Shown here one piece after another: positions 51,731 through 60,751 of a DNA stretch of 64,000 nucleotides (position 1 is the first letter of the stretch; each line of letters opens with the position of its first letter). This stretch comes from Rheinheimera mangrovi (GTDB lineage: Bacteria > Pseudomonadota > Gammaproteobacteria > Enterobacterales > Alteromonadaceae): positions 2,835,501 to 2,899,500 of the forward strand of contig NZ_CP034683.1 of assembly GCF_003990335.1 (NCBI RefSeq), read 5' to 3'. A model generated the notes under the pieces. That model saw only the letters and a program-made list of their open reading frames with translations. It was not told where the DNA came from and did no database searches. A program made the position numbers and the translations under genes.

Positions 51731-52933
51731 TTAGCTATGCTGACGTTGCTGCATCAGAGTCAGTGCCTGCGTCAGATCCGCAATAATATCTTCAACATGC
51801 TCAAGCCCAACAGAAATGCGGATTAAGCCATCGCTGATACCTGCCATCTGTCGCTCTTCGGCGCTATAGGGACTATGAGTCATAGAAGCAGGATGCTGAA
51901 TAAGCGACTCGGCATCGCCAAGGCTGACCGCAAGACTGAACAATTTGCATTGATTAATAAAATAACGACCATCATCCAGACTACCGTTGAGCTCAAAGGC
52001 CACTACCCCACCGGCAGCTTTCATTTGTTTGCCGATAAATTTATAACCCGGATGAGACTTTAACCCCGGGTAATAGACCTGGCCTATCGCCGGGTGAGCT
52101 TCAAGGAATTCCGCTACTTTTTGCGCATTCTGGCAATGCCGCTCCATCCGCACCGACAAGGTTTTTAAACCACGGATAATTAGCCAGGCATCATGGGGGC
52201 TGATGGTTGCGCCCATATCTTTTAGGGTAGTCAGTTTAATTTGAGTAATGCGCTCAGTGCTGCCGACAATAATACCTGCCACCACATCACCATGGCCGTT
52301 CAGGTACTTGGTTGCGCTATGCAAAATAAGGTCTACGCCGTAATCAGCCGGCTTTTGCAGTAAAGGCGTCAGGAAGGTGTTGTCGATCACAGAAATCAAT
52401 TGGTGCTGTTTGGCAAACTGGCCAATAAAATCTAAATCCAGCACAGTCAAAGTCGGGTTAATGGGTGTTTCTGCAAAAAGCATTTTGGTATTAGGTTTAA
52501 GCGCTTGTTTGATGGCGTTGTGGTCCGTCATATCCACAAAACTGACCTCTATGCCATAGCGGGAAAACTGATGATTAAACAGCGCAAAACTACAACCATA
52601 AATGGCTTTGCTGGCAATCAGATGATCGCCTTGTTGCAAAAAGGCCATAGTAGCGGCTGCTACAGCGCCCATACCAGTGGCCGTTGCAGCGGCATCTTCC
52701 ATGCCTTCCAAAGCTGCAACTTTCAGCTCCAGCTCTCTTGTGGTCGGATTCCCCAAACGAGTGTAAATATAACCTGGCTCTTCACCGGCAAAACGGGCAG
52801 CACCTTGTTCGGCGCTGTCAAAGACAAAAGTGGAGGTCTGATACAAAGGGGTGGCCAAAGCGCCATGGGGGTTTAACCCGGTTTTTCCGGCATGGATACA
52901 TACCGTATCAGGATGACTGTACTGCTTACTCAT
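51731..52933 (-). CDS. mdeA: Methionine gamma-lyase (PLP-dependent, MdeA-like)
   Basis: A 400-residue Cys/Met-metabolism PLP enzyme. The PLP lysine is Lys209 in SATKYLNGHGDVVAG. Cys114 in IYGCSFALF corresponds to the active-site Cys116 of Pseudomonas methionine gamma-lyase and argues against cystathionine gamma-synthase or beta-lyase, which lack it. The C-terminal SLGDAESLIQHPASMTHS is also typical of methionine lyases. It would split methionine to methanethiol, 2-oxobutyrate and ammonia. The gene is monocistronic, with a good promoter at 53006-52978 and a MetJ-like site beside it. Confidence 0.9.
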   Translation of the reverse strand: MSKQYSHPDTVCIHAGKTGLNPHGALATPLYQTSTFVFDSAEQGAARFAGEEPGYIYTRLGNPTTRELELKVAALEGMEDAAATATGMGAVAAATMAFLQQGDHLIASKAIYGCSFALFNHQFSRYGIEVSFVDMTDHNAIKQALKPNTKMLFAETPINPTLTVLDLDFIGQFAKQHQLISVIDNTFLTPLLQKPADYGVDLILHSATKYLNGHGDVVAGIIVGSTERITQIKLTTLKDMGATISPHDAWLIIRGLKTLSVRMERHCQNAQKVAEFLEAHPAIGQVYYPGLKSHPGYKFIGKQMKAAGGVVAFELNGSLDDGRYFINQCKLFSLAVSLGDAESLIQHPASMTHSPYSAEERQMAGISDGLIRISVGLEHVEDIIADLTQALTLMQQRQHS

Positions 52934-52977
52934 AAAAAAACACCTGTTGTGACTATTGTTTTATTTTTTATGAGTTT

Positions 52978-53006
52978 TTTATACCGAGCAGGTCAGGCAG
53001 CGACAA
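52978..53006 (-). promoter_or_regulatory. Promoter of the methionine gamma-lyase gene
   Basis: On the minus strand TTGTCG (53006-53001) and TATAAA (52983-52978) are exactly 17 bases apart. The start of transcription would be near 52972, about 40 bases before the ATG, with AGGTG as ribosome site. Confidence 0.6.
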
Positions 53007-53021
53007 GGCATATAGACATCT
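53006..53021 (-). promoter_or_regulatory. Candidate MetJ operator (two adjacent half-boxes)
   Basis: On the minus strand AGATGTCT-ATATGCCT resembles two adjacent MetJ boxes (consensus AGACGTCT), with seven and five matches of eight. It directly abuts the -35 of the methionine gamma-lyase promoter. Two boxes is the minimum for MetJ; the second is weak. Confidence 0.3.
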
Positions 53022-53045
53022 GACGGTCTGAAGCAGCACCGTCAG
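53020..53045 (-). terminator. Hairpin after ycjF, possible terminator
   Basis: CTGACGGT (53020-53027) and ACCGTCAG (53038-53045) pair perfectly around a ten-base loop, 29 bases after the ycjF stop. No strong T run follows on the minus strand. Confidence 0.45.
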
Positions 53046-53074
53046 TTTGAGTAGAAACAACAGGAGATGTAGCG

Positions 53075-54088
53075 TTAAGTTGACAAAGGAGCTGCCTTAC
53101 CGAGCAAACGCCGCACTAAGGCTTTGCTTAAATCCAGCAAACTTAGTTTCTGGCTTTTCGCCAATGGCAAAGGACGTAGCAATTGCTGTGCAGCTAAACC
53201 TAAACGCGCCACCAGCATACCTGCAATTAAGCCCTGCCCTGCCCGCATCGATAATTTGCTGGTCAGTTCAGCCCCCAGCACATCTGAGCCTAGATCAAGC
53301 GCCAGCTCCGAACTGCCTGCCCATAACAAAGCAGCGAATAAGTGTTTAATCAGGATCAAACTGCGCAACTGCCCCAAAGAAGCACCATAACTTTCAGCCA
53401 TTTGACGCAACAATATACTGGTGCGCCACATCACCAGCAGCATATCAGCCAGCGCAAAAGGACTGACGGCAACAGCCATGGCGGCGTCGGCCGAGGCCTG
53501 ATGAATTTGCTGACGCACTTTTGCATCGGCTTTACTCAATACTTTAAGTTCAAACAAATCCAGCAGTTCCTGATCACTGTGTTCTGCTTGTTTTTGCGCT
53601 TTCCAGTCTGCCACATCTTGCTTTGTTGATTCAGGTAATACGGCGGCGATGTCCAGACAGAGCTGTTCGGCTTCACCGTACTGAATACTGGCATGAATAC
53701 GTTGATGGGCCTGCTGCCAGGTCCTGGTTTTGGCTAAACGTCGCCATAAGCGCCATTCCCGCGCGAGCAACAAGCTGCCTAAAGTTAATAAAGCGGCACA
53801 AAACAAGGCTTCCAGCACAGTACTGATACCTGGCGCTATAAAAGCCTGCTGGATGGTAGTCACAGCGCTGTACAAAGCCACAGCCACTAACAGCGCAACA
53901 CTACTGATCCCGGCCCACATTAGCGCCGACACCGGCTTAGGTTTTGCTGGTTCTGGTTCGAGCTGTGGTTCAGCCACAAAATCTGCCTGCGCAAATTGTT
54001 GAGCTTTCGTCATAGGCAGTTCTGAAACCGTATCAGAGCCAATAAAATCGGCCTCTTTAAAGCTTTTGGCTTGTTTTAAATCTGTCAT
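53075..54088 (-). CDS. ycjF: YcjF family membrane protein (TIGR01620/DUF697)
   Basis: A 337-residue inner-membrane protein. An acidic, proline-rich N-terminus (about 1-52) precedes two close membrane helices (about 53-110), and the C-terminal DUF697-like domain (about 190-330) is helical and hydrophobic, with VAVSPFALADMLLVMWRTS. YcjF accompanies YcjX in the psp region of many proteobacteria; the role is unclear. It overlaps ycjX by four bases. Confidence 0.92.
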   Translation of the reverse strand: MTDLKQAKSFKEADFIGSDTVSELPMTKAQQFAQADFVAEPQLEPEPAKPKPVSALMWAGISSVALLVAVALYSAVTTIQQAFIAPGISTVLEALFCAALLTLGSLLLAREWRLWRRLAKTRTWQQAHQRIHASIQYGEAEQLCLDIAAVLPESTKQDVADWKAQKQAEHSDQELLDLFELKVLSKADAKVRQQIHQASADAAMAVAVSPFALADMLLVMWRTSILLRQMAESYGASLGQLRSLILIKHLFAALLWAGSSELALDLGSDVLGAELTSKLSMRAGQGLIAGMLVARLGLAAQQLLRPLPLAKSQKLSLLDLSKALVRRLLGKAAPLST

Positions 54089-55464
54089 GTCAGTTTATCT
54101 CCTAACAGGTACTCCAGCAGATGATCCAGACGGATATGCCCCAGTACGTGCTGTTTAGGCCATGGCAAAGGCGCAAGGGACTGAAATTCAAAATGATGTT
54201 CGGTAAAAAGCTGATGATCCGGCCAATAACGCGGCACATCTCCAGGATAATAGGTCAGCGCCTCTCCTGTTTGTGCGCTTAAGCCTCGTAAACAGGGCTG
54301 CTGTGCCCCATTGAGTTTCACAAAACCAGCTTCACTGGCTTTAATCGCAGCTATCGCCATCACTTCATAAGGGCAAAGCTGGAACTTTACGCTCTGCAGA
54401 TGCTGCAACAGCAACTGCTGCAATAACAGTGTCAGCGCCTGATGTTGATCCGGTGTGACATGATCAGCTTTACTAACCGCGAATAAGACTTTACTGATCC
54501 GTGGTTTAAAAATACGTCGCAGCCAGTGTTCAGGGCCATAATCAAAACTTTGTAAAATTAGCAACAAACTTTGTTTCAGCTCTAAAAGCGCTGATTCACC
54601 GGCATTCAGTGCTCCCAAAATATCAACCAACACCACCTGACGGTCTAAGCCAGAAAAGTATTGACGGTAAAAAGGCTCGATCACTTTGCTTTGGTAACTG
54701 ACAAAATGCTTTTGCATCAAGTCCACCAAAGCACCTCCCTGTGCCAATTGCTCTGGTAACAAAGGCAAGAGCTGCAGTAAAGGTGTGCCGGCAAATTCAC
54801 CGGGTACCAATAACCGACCCGGCTGATTTAAATAAGCACCCGCCACGTCACGAAACTGCTGCAGTAAAGTGCTGTAATCACTGCACAGTTCCTGTACAGA
54901 AAGCACTGACACATCATTTAAATCAACGGCTTGTAGTCGCTGCTTAAAGCTTTCTGCTGTGGCAATTCGGTGTGATTGGGCAAACAGCAACCAGCTTTGT
55001 TCACACCACTGCTGATAACTTTGTTGCAGCATTGGCAAATCCAGCAGCCACTCCCCCGGATAATCCACCAGCACCAGTTCGGTTTCCTGATAATGCTGAA
55101 AACGCGCCCTTAAGCTGGATTCTGGTTGATAACGCAAAGCTAAGGTCAACTGACTCCAGCCCACAGTAGAAGGGGGCCAGCAGACCGGTTGTTGCTGCAG
55201 GTAACTTAAATTTTTTTCAAACGCAAAACGTGGCAGTTGCGGCAATTGATTATCATCAATGCGACAGCCTAACCAGCGTTTTTGCATCACGGAAAAAAAG
55301 GGTAAATGTGAAGAGTGGCTTTGGGTTAGCTGGTGCACTATCGCTGTTAACAGCGCAGTTTTTCCTGCGCCACTTAAGCCAGTAACACCCAATCTGAGCT
55401 GACGGTGAAAGGTGCGCTTTGTCAGTTGTTCTGAATGCCAGCGCGCCTTTTTTAACCAATCCAT
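54085..55464 (-). CDS. ycjX: YcjX-like P-loop ATPase/GTPase (DUF463)
   Basis: A 459-residue protein with the Walker A motif GLSGAGKT at residues 29-36, an acidic Walker B-like LVLVDYPGEWLLDL segment, and FAVSKADHVTPDQHQ resembling an NKxD-type nucleotide-specificity element. It matches the YcjX/DUF463 stress protein family, whose genes belong to the psp regulon in E. coli. Function is not established. It is co-transcribed with ycjF (ATGA overlap) and lies 57 bases after pspC. Confidence 0.93.
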   Translation of the reverse strand: MDWLKKARWHSEQLTKRTFHRQLRLGVTGLSGAGKTALLTAIVHQLTQSHSSHLPFFSVMQKRWLGCRIDDNQLPQLPRFAFEKNLSYLQQQPVCWPPSTVGWSQLTLALRYQPESSLRARFQHYQETELVLVDYPGEWLLDLPMLQQSYQQWCEQSWLLFAQSHRIATAESFKQRLQAVDLNDVSVLSVQELCSDYSTLLQQFRDVAGAYLNQPGRLLVPGEFAGTPLLQLLPLLPEQLAQGGALVDLMQKHFVSYQSKVIEPFYRQYFSGLDRQVVLVDILGALNAGESALLELKQSLLLILQSFDYGPEHWLRRIFKPRISKVLFAVSKADHVTPDQHQALTLLLQQLLLQHLQSVKFQLCPYEVMAIAAIKASEAGFVKLNGAQQPCLRGLSAQTGEALTYYPGDVPRYWPDHQLFTEHHFEFQSLAPLPWPKQHVLGHIRLDHLLEYLLGDKLT

Positions 55465-55521
55465 GCAGTGTTCCTATATGGCGTCTATTCGACGGGTCGA
55501 TAAACTTATTCCCTACTTCGA

Positions 55522-55932
55522 CTATAACTTGCTGATTTCTCTGTTTAGTTGAAACTTAGCTGAGGTGACATGAGTTTCCATGTCGCGTAATCGCAGTTCC
55601 AGACTATTAAACTGATTGACCAGATGGTGTAAGGCCGACTTTGGTACTTCACCGCGTTGCCATACCCTGGTTTTTACTTCCACAGGGCGCTCATCGTAAG
55701 ACGGTTCAGTCAGGCCTTTTTTCGATTCATGCACTGATTTCTTTTCAAGAATAAACCAGGCTGCAACGTACAAAACAGGTAACAAACCACCTAAGCCTAA
55801 CAATACCGAAGTGACCACAATCAACCGTACTAACCACACTTCCCAACCGAAGTAGTCTGCAATACCTGCACAGACCCCGGCCAGTTTGCCGTTGCGGTCA
55901 TCCCGCAACAGCTCTTTGCGTATTTTAGTCAT
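55522..55932 (-). CDS. pspC: Phage-shock protein C
   Basis: The PspC domain (about 5-70) has the usual RDDRNGKLAGVCAGIADYFGW followed by one membrane helix; a basic and coiled-coil C-terminus follows. PspC senses envelope stress with PspB and releases PspF from PspA. ATG at 55932 starts MTKIRKELLRD and overlaps pspB by eight bases. The 136-residue length is a little longer than in E. coli. Confidence 0.94.
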   Translation of the reverse strand: MTKIRKELLRDDRNGKLAGVCAGIADYFGWEVWLVRLIVVTSVLLGLGGLLPVLYVAAWFILEKKSVHESKKGLTEPSYDERPVEVKTRVWQRGEVPKSALHHLVNQFNSLELRLRDMETHVTSAKFQLNREISKL

Positions 55933-56161
55933 GTTTCTCTCTCCACTTCGGTGACTCTGCATCTAAAATCGCTTCCAGCGTTTTGATGCGGTCCGCCATT
56001 TTTTCAGCGCGATGAGATAACTCATTCAGTTGAGCCAGTTCACTGTCACCCAAACCTTCACCAATTTTGTTTTTGCTTCTGTAGTGCATGAACACCCACA
56101 GTGGCGCCACAAAAATCATGAATACAATGAGTGGTACACCAATGACCTCAGTAATTTCCAT
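55925..56161 (-). CDS. pspB: Phage-shock protein B
   Basis: A 78-residue protein with one N-terminal membrane helix (about 5-27) and a heptad-patterned cytoplasmic helix (DSELAQLNELSHRAEKMADR), the PspB architecture. It acts with PspC in envelope-stress signalling. The gene lies 25 bases after pspA and overlaps pspC by eight bases. Confidence 0.93.
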   Translation of the reverse strand: MEITEVIGVPLIVFMIFVAPLWVFMHYRSKNKIGEGLGDSELAQLNELSHRAEKMADRIKTLEAILDAESPKWREKHD

Positions 56162-56186
56162 CTTTAGCTCCTACAACGCCTGATAA

Positions 56187-56855
56187 TCAGGCGTTATCTT
56201 TTTTAGACATTTTAGCTTTTAATTCAGCCAGTTCGTTATCGATTTTGTCAGATGAGGCAAGTTCTGCAAACTCATCTTTTAAGGTCTTTTTACCTAAATC
56301 GTACGATTCAACCTGAGCTTCCAGCGAATCGATTTTTTGCTCATAACGTTCAAACTTGTACATGGCATCGTTTAAACGGTTGCTGTCTAAAGTGCGCTTT
56401 ACGTCCAAACGGGATGACACAGTTTTCTGGCGCATCAGCATAGCTTTCTGACGGGCCTTGGCATCTGCTAATTTATCCTGCAGCTGACCTACTTCATCCT
56501 GTAACTTGCTGACATGCTCATCTAAATGAGTGATGTCGGCGGCTACTGCCGCAGCCTGGTCAGCCGCTTTTTGACGCTCCACCAGCGCAGCACGAGCTAA
56601 GTCTTCACGTTCTTTGCTTAAAGCCAGTTCAGCTTTAGCTTGCCAATCAGCCACTTCAGCTTCTAATTTAGCCACTACACGTTGCAGTTCTTTTTTCTCT
56701 GCAATGGTTTTAGCTGAGGTAGAACGTACTTCAACTAAAGTGTCTTCCATTTCCTGAATAATCAGGCGGACCATTTTTTCCGGATCTTCTGCTTTATCTA
56801 ATAAAGCATTGATGTTGGAGTTTACGATATCTGAAAAGCGAGAGAAGATACCCAT
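56187..56855 (-). CDS. pspA: Phage-shock protein A
   Basis: PspA is a peripheral membrane protein that maintains membrane integrity and inhibits PspF. The 222-residue protein starts MGIFSRFSDIVNSNINALLD and is almost entirely coiled coil. EDPEKMVRLIIQEMEDTLVE and the conserved VRSTSAK-like stretch identify it. It is divergent from pspF, with a 183-base intergenic region that must hold the sigma-54 promoter and PspF sites. Confidence 0.96.
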   Translation of the reverse strand: MGIFSRFSDIVNSNINALLDKAEDPEKMVRLIIQEMEDTLVEVRSTSAKTIAEKKELQRVVAKLEAEVADWQAKAELALSKEREDLARAALVERQKAADQAAAVAADITHLDEHVSKLQDEVGQLQDKLADAKARQKAMLMRQKTVSSRLDVKRTLDSNRLNDAMYKFERYEQKIDSLEAQVESYDLGKKTLKDEFAELASSDKIDNELAELKAKMSKKDNA

Positions 56856-56907
56856 ACTATTTTACCTCTAAATGACTTGTTGGATTCGCTATTACCTATT
56901 CAGGTTT

Positions 56908-56923
56908 CTTGCCAACTTGCCAA
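56908..56923 (-). promoter_or_regulatory. Tandem TTGGCAAG repeat, candidate sigma-54 promoter region of pspA
   Basis: On the minus strand the sequence is TTGGCAAGTTGGCAAG, a tandem repeat resembling the sigma-54 -24 element (TGGCAC). The expected -12 GC cannot be placed exactly; after the second copy the -12 would read CTGAA. It lies 55 to 70 bases before the pspA start. I regard it as the likely area of the promoter, not a proven one. Confidence 0.35.
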
Positions 56924-57038
56924 ACTATTTTAAATCTTTGTTTTATATGCATTTTATTTATTCCACGAAAAGACTATGCCAAGCTCACGTTATGAAATAC
57001 ACTACTTATTAGTTAATTTCACCACTTCGTGAATCCAG

Positions 57039-58121
57039 ATGAGCAGAAGTTTTCAGCAAGATAACTTAATAGGCCAGTCCAACAGTTTTTTAAACGTATT
57101 GGATCAGGTTTCTCAAATTGCACCTTTGCACAAACCTGTGCTGATCATAGGAGAAAGGGGCACTGGTAAGGAGCTGATCGCAGCCCGTCTACATTACCTG
57201 TCTCAGCGCTGGGATCAAAATTATTTAACACTCAACTGCGCTGCGCTGAACGAAAATCTTCTTGAAAGTGAATTATTTGGCCACGAAGCAGGTGCCTTTA
57301 CCGGTGCAGCCAAACGTCACGAAGGCCGTTTTGAACGGGCCAATGGTGGCACCTTATTTTTAGATGAATTAGCGAACACCCCTGCTATGGTGCAGGAAAA
57401 ATTATTGCGCGTCATTGAATACGGCGAGTTTGAACGGGTCGGAGGCAGTCGTTCAGTGAAAGTGGATGTACGTTTAATTTGCGCCACCAACGAAGACTTA
57501 CCTTCGATGGCTGAACTGGGTGAATTTCGTGCTGACTTACTCGACCGGCTGGCCTTTGATGTGATCACTTTGCCTCCGATGCGGGAAAGGCAGGAAGACA
57601 TTCTGGTACTGGCCGAGCATTTTGCCGTCAATATGGCACGCGAACTAGGGTTCGAACTTTTTAGTGGTTTCAGCGAAAAAGCCAAACGTGTTCTGCTGGA
57701 CTACGATTGGCCCGGTAATGTGCGGGAGCTGAAAAACGTGGTTGAGCGTAGTGTGTACCGTACCAATAACCCTTATGTACCAGTGCATCATATTCAGCTC
57801 GACCCTTTTGAATCACCGTTCAGGCCCAGAACCCGGGTTCGTACTTTAGATCGCAGACCGCAACCAGACAAAGCAGTGGTAGCATCCAAAGAGCAAAGCA
57901 GCGATAATCCTCCCGTTTTAGTAAAGGCGGCACCAGCTTTTGATTTTAATCAGGTGCAGGATTTTAAAGTTTTGTCAGAAAACTTTGAAATGGATTTGAT
58001 AAAACAAGCACTTGCAGCCTGCCAATTCAATCAAAAGAAAACCGCTGAAGCATTGAATCTGACCTATCATCAGTTACGTGGTTATATGAAAAAGTACAAA
58101 CTGCTGGACAGCCAACAATGA
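57039..58121 (+). CDS. pspF: Psp operon transcriptional activator PspF
   Basis: PspF is a sigma-54 enhancer-binding protein lacking a regulatory domain. The AAA+ domain begins almost at the start (NLIGQSNSFLNVLDQV), with Walker A GERGTGKE, the intact sigma-54 loop GAFTGA near residue 86, and Walker B GGTLFLDEL. A linker (about 250-300) leads to the Fis-type helix-turn-helix (FNQKKTAEALNLTYHQLRG). It is divergent from pspABC and its stop overlaps the sapA start by four bases. At 360 residues it is longer than E. coli PspF, mostly in the linker. Confidence 0.96.
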   Translation: MSRSFQQDNLIGQSNSFLNVLDQVSQIAPLHKPVLIIGERGTGKELIAARLHYLSQRWDQNYLTLNCAALNENLLESELFGHEAGAFTGAAKRHEGRFERANGGTLFLDELANTPAMVQEKLLRVIEYGEFERVGGSRSVKVDVRLICATNEDLPSMAELGEFRADLLDRLAFDVITLPPMRERQEDILVLAEHFAVNMARELGFELFSGFSEKAKRVLLDYDWPGNVRELKNVVERSVYRTNNPYVPVHHIQLDPFESPFRPRTRVRTLDRRPQPDKAVVASKEQSSDNPPVLVKAAPAFDFNQVQDFKVLSENFEMDLIKQALAACQFNQKKTAEALNLTYHQLRGYMKKYKLLDSQQ

Positions 58122-59734
58122 TCAAAGCCCTGCTGAGCCTGATGGTCCCCTGTGGCTCTGTGTTGATACTCAGTGCCTGCCAGCCTGATATTCCTGAAAC
58201 TATTCAACAAGGTATGGTGTATTGCGCCGAAGGCTCCCCTGAGAGCTTTAACCCTCAGCGTGTGACTTCAGGCACCACTATAGATGCGATTAGTCAGCAA
58301 CTTTATGACCGCCTGCTGGACATAGATCCACTCACTGGTGAGCTTTTGCCAGCTCTGGCTACAACCTGGCGTTTAAGTGATGATGGCAAAACCTACTGGT
58401 TCACCTTACGTCCTGATGTACAGTTCCATCACACTGCGTTTTTCTCTCCGGCCAGACCACTGAATGCCAAGGATGTGACTTTTACTTTTAACCGCATTTT
58501 GCAATCCGATCATCCTTACCACCAGGTCGGTGGTGCAAACTATCCGTACTTTCAGAGTGTCGATTGGGGTTCTTTGGTTAAAGCTGTCGTCGCCGAAAAC
58601 AACACGACAGTGCGCTTTGAGTTGGCTCGTCCTGATAGCTCTTTTTTATCCAATCTCGCCACTGATTTTGCAGCCATCTTGTCTGCTGAATATGCAGAGC
58701 AATTACTGCAACAAGGTACACCTGAGCTGTTGGATCAACGACCTATAGGCACAGGGCCGTTTTTCTTTAAAGAGTATAAAAAAGATCAGTTTATTCGCTA
58801 TTACCGCCACCCAGAATACTGGCGTGGTAAAACAGAACTAACTCAGTTGGTGTTTGACTTAGTGCCGGATAATGCCAAACGTATGGCCAAACTACTGACC
58901 CATGAATGTGATGTAGTGGCTTACCCCCGCAACGCTGAGCTGAAACTCATTACGGAAAGGCCCGATGTGGAAGTACAAAGCCAAACCAGTATGAACGTGG
59001 GTTTTTGGGCCTTTAACACCAAAAAAGCTCCTTTTGATAATGTGCTGGTACGAAAAGCGCTGGCTTTTGCCATCAATAAAGACGCCATTTTGGATGCAGT
59101 CTATTTTGGTTACGCCGACAAGGCAAAAACCTTGTTGCCGCCAACGTCCTGGGCCTTTTATCACGACTTACCTGAACAGCAATACGACCCGGTGAAAGCC
59201 AAAGAGCTGTTGGCCCAGGCCGGTTATCCAAACGGCTTTCGTATGGATATCTGGGCTATGCCAGTGCAACGTTTATACAACCCAAACGCGCTTAAAATGG
59301 CGGAATTGATGCAGGCTGACCTCGCAAAAATTGGTGTACGGGCTTCTGTGGTGTCTTTTGAATGGAACAGCTTCAGGCGCAAACTCTCGGAATTTGAGCA
59401 TGATTCGGTGTTGATTGGCTGGTCAGCTGATAATGCCGATCCGGATAACTTCTTCCGCCCGCTATTAAGTTGCAGTGCAGCAGAGTCTGGCAGCAACAGA
59501 GCCAACTGGTGCGATCCTAACTTTGATACTCTGATTAACCAGGCACTGCTGACGGCAGATGTAAAACAGCGACGCAGTTTTTATTTAACAGCTCAACTGT
59601 ATCTTGATGAACAAATGCCTTTGGTTAGCATTGCACATTCCAAACGTTTTCAAGCTAAAAGTGTCAAAGTAACAGGAGTGACCATTAACCCCTACGGCGG
59701 TATTTCAATGGCTGCAGCGAGAAAATCCCTATGA
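58118..59734 (+). CDS. sapA: Peptide ABC transporter substrate-binding protein SapA
   Basis: SapA is the solute-binding component of the Sap transporter, linked to antimicrobial-peptide resistance and, for SapBCDF in E. coli, to putrescine export. The 538-residue protein is a family 5 binding protein (YCAEGSPESFNPQRV, GTGPFFFKEYKKDQFIRY). Its leader ends VLILSACQPD, a lipobox with Cys21, so it is predicted to be a lipoprotein. The start overlaps the pspF stop (ATGA). Confidence 0.93.
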   Translation: MIKALLSLMVPCGSVLILSACQPDIPETIQQGMVYCAEGSPESFNPQRVTSGTTIDAISQQLYDRLLDIDPLTGELLPALATTWRLSDDGKTYWFTLRPDVQFHHTAFFSPARPLNAKDVTFTFNRILQSDHPYHQVGGANYPYFQSVDWGSLVKAVVAENNTTVRFELARPDSSFLSNLATDFAAILSAEYAEQLLQQGTPELLDQRPIGTGPFFFKEYKKDQFIRYYRHPEYWRGKTELTQLVFDLVPDNAKRMAKLLTHECDVVAYPRNAELKLITERPDVEVQSQTSMNVGFWAFNTKKAPFDNVLVRKALAFAINKDAILDAVYFGYADKAKTLLPPTSWAFYHDLPEQQYDPVKAKELLAQAGYPNGFRMDIWAMPVQRLYNPNALKMAELMQADLAKIGVRASVVSFEWNSFRRKLSEFEHDSVLIGWSADNADPDNFFRPLLSCSAAESGSNRANWCDPNFDTLINQALLTADVKQRRSFYLTAQLYLDEQMPLVSIAHSKRFQAKSVKVTGVTINPYGGISMAAARKSL

Positions 59735-60750
59735 TGCTGCATTACTTTTTACGCCGTGTATTTTTAATAGGTTTTGTTTTTGTTGCCCTGACCGTACTGG
59801 CCTTCAGCTTAGGTTACCTGTTTCCCGGTGATGTACTCACCAACGTTTCAGGATTGACCAACATTCAGCCAGAGCGGCAGCAGGCACTGATCAAATATTA
59901 CGCTTTGGATCAATCGCTGTTACAACAGTACATTGCCTATGTGAACCGTATACTGGATGGTGAATGGGGCCTGTCCTTCTCTAGCCAACAACCTGTTTTA
60001 TCTGAAATTGTCGCGGTGTTTCCGGCCACATTAGAGCTGGCAAGTTACGCGCTGATTTTATCTTTTGTGCTGGGAATTCCTTTGGGATTATTTGCCGCAG
60101 TCAAAGCCGATAGTTTTTTTGGTAAGCTGATCTCTGGGGTCACACTGGTGGCTTATTCCATTCCTATTTTCTGGTGGGCGCTGCTGCTTATCATGTTGTT
60201 TTCGTTGACGCTTGGTGTATTGCCCACTGCCGGCCGAATTAATGTATTGTTTGATATCCCGACAACTACAGGTTTTATGTTACCGGATATCTGGCTGTCC
60301 GATATCAGCTATAAGTCTGAAGCCATTCAGGACGCTCTGCGGCACCTGTTATTGCCTGCCATAGTGCTTGCTACCTACCCTACGACTGTGATGATCCGTT
60401 TTACCCGCGATTCGATGCTGGCTGTGCTGGAACAAAGTTATATTAAAACAGCACGCGCCAAAGGCTTAAGCCGGGCGCAGGTGTTGTATCACCACGGTCT
60501 GCGTAATGCGTTATTACCAGTGATACGCCAGATTGGTTTGCAGTTCAGCACCTTGATTACCCTTGCGATGATTACTGAAGTAATATTTTCATGGCCTGGC
60601 ATAGGACAGTGGCTGCTGGACAGTATCTATCAGCGTAATTATCCGGCTATTCAGGGGGGATTATTAGTGGTGTCCTGTTTAGTGATAGTGGTAAACATGC
60701 TGACTGAAATTCTACATACTTTGTTTAATCCTCTGGCCAGGAAAGCATAA
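59731..60750 (+). CDS. sapB: Sap ABC transporter permease SapB
   Basis: A 339-residue permease of the DppB/OppB type with six membrane helices. The periplasmic loop after helix 1 and the EAA loop TARAKGLSRAQVLYHHGLRN are clear. ATG at 59731 overlaps the sapA stop. It forms the transmembrane channel with SapC. Confidence 0.94.
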   Translation: MMLHYFLRRVFLIGFVFVALTVLAFSLGYLFPGDVLTNVSGLTNIQPERQQALIKYYALDQSLLQQYIAYVNRILDGEWGLSFSSQQPVLSEIVAVFPATLELASYALILSFVLGIPLGLFAAVKADSFFGKLISGVTLVAYSIPIFWWALLLIMLFSLTLGVLPTAGRINVLFDIPTTTGFMLPDIWLSDISYKSEAIQDALRHLLLPAIVLATYPTTVMIRFTRDSMLAVLEQSYIKTARAKGLSRAQVLYHHGLRNALLPVIRQIGLQFSTLITLAMITEVIFSWPGIGQWLLDSIYQRNYPAIQGGLLVVSCLVIVVNMLTEILHTLFNPLARKA

Positions 60751-60751
60751 A

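Noticed and set aside
51731..52933. Cystathionine gamma-synthase (MetB) as an alternative call
   Set aside because: Cys114 in the YGC motif and the overall sequence fit methionine gamma-lyase better.
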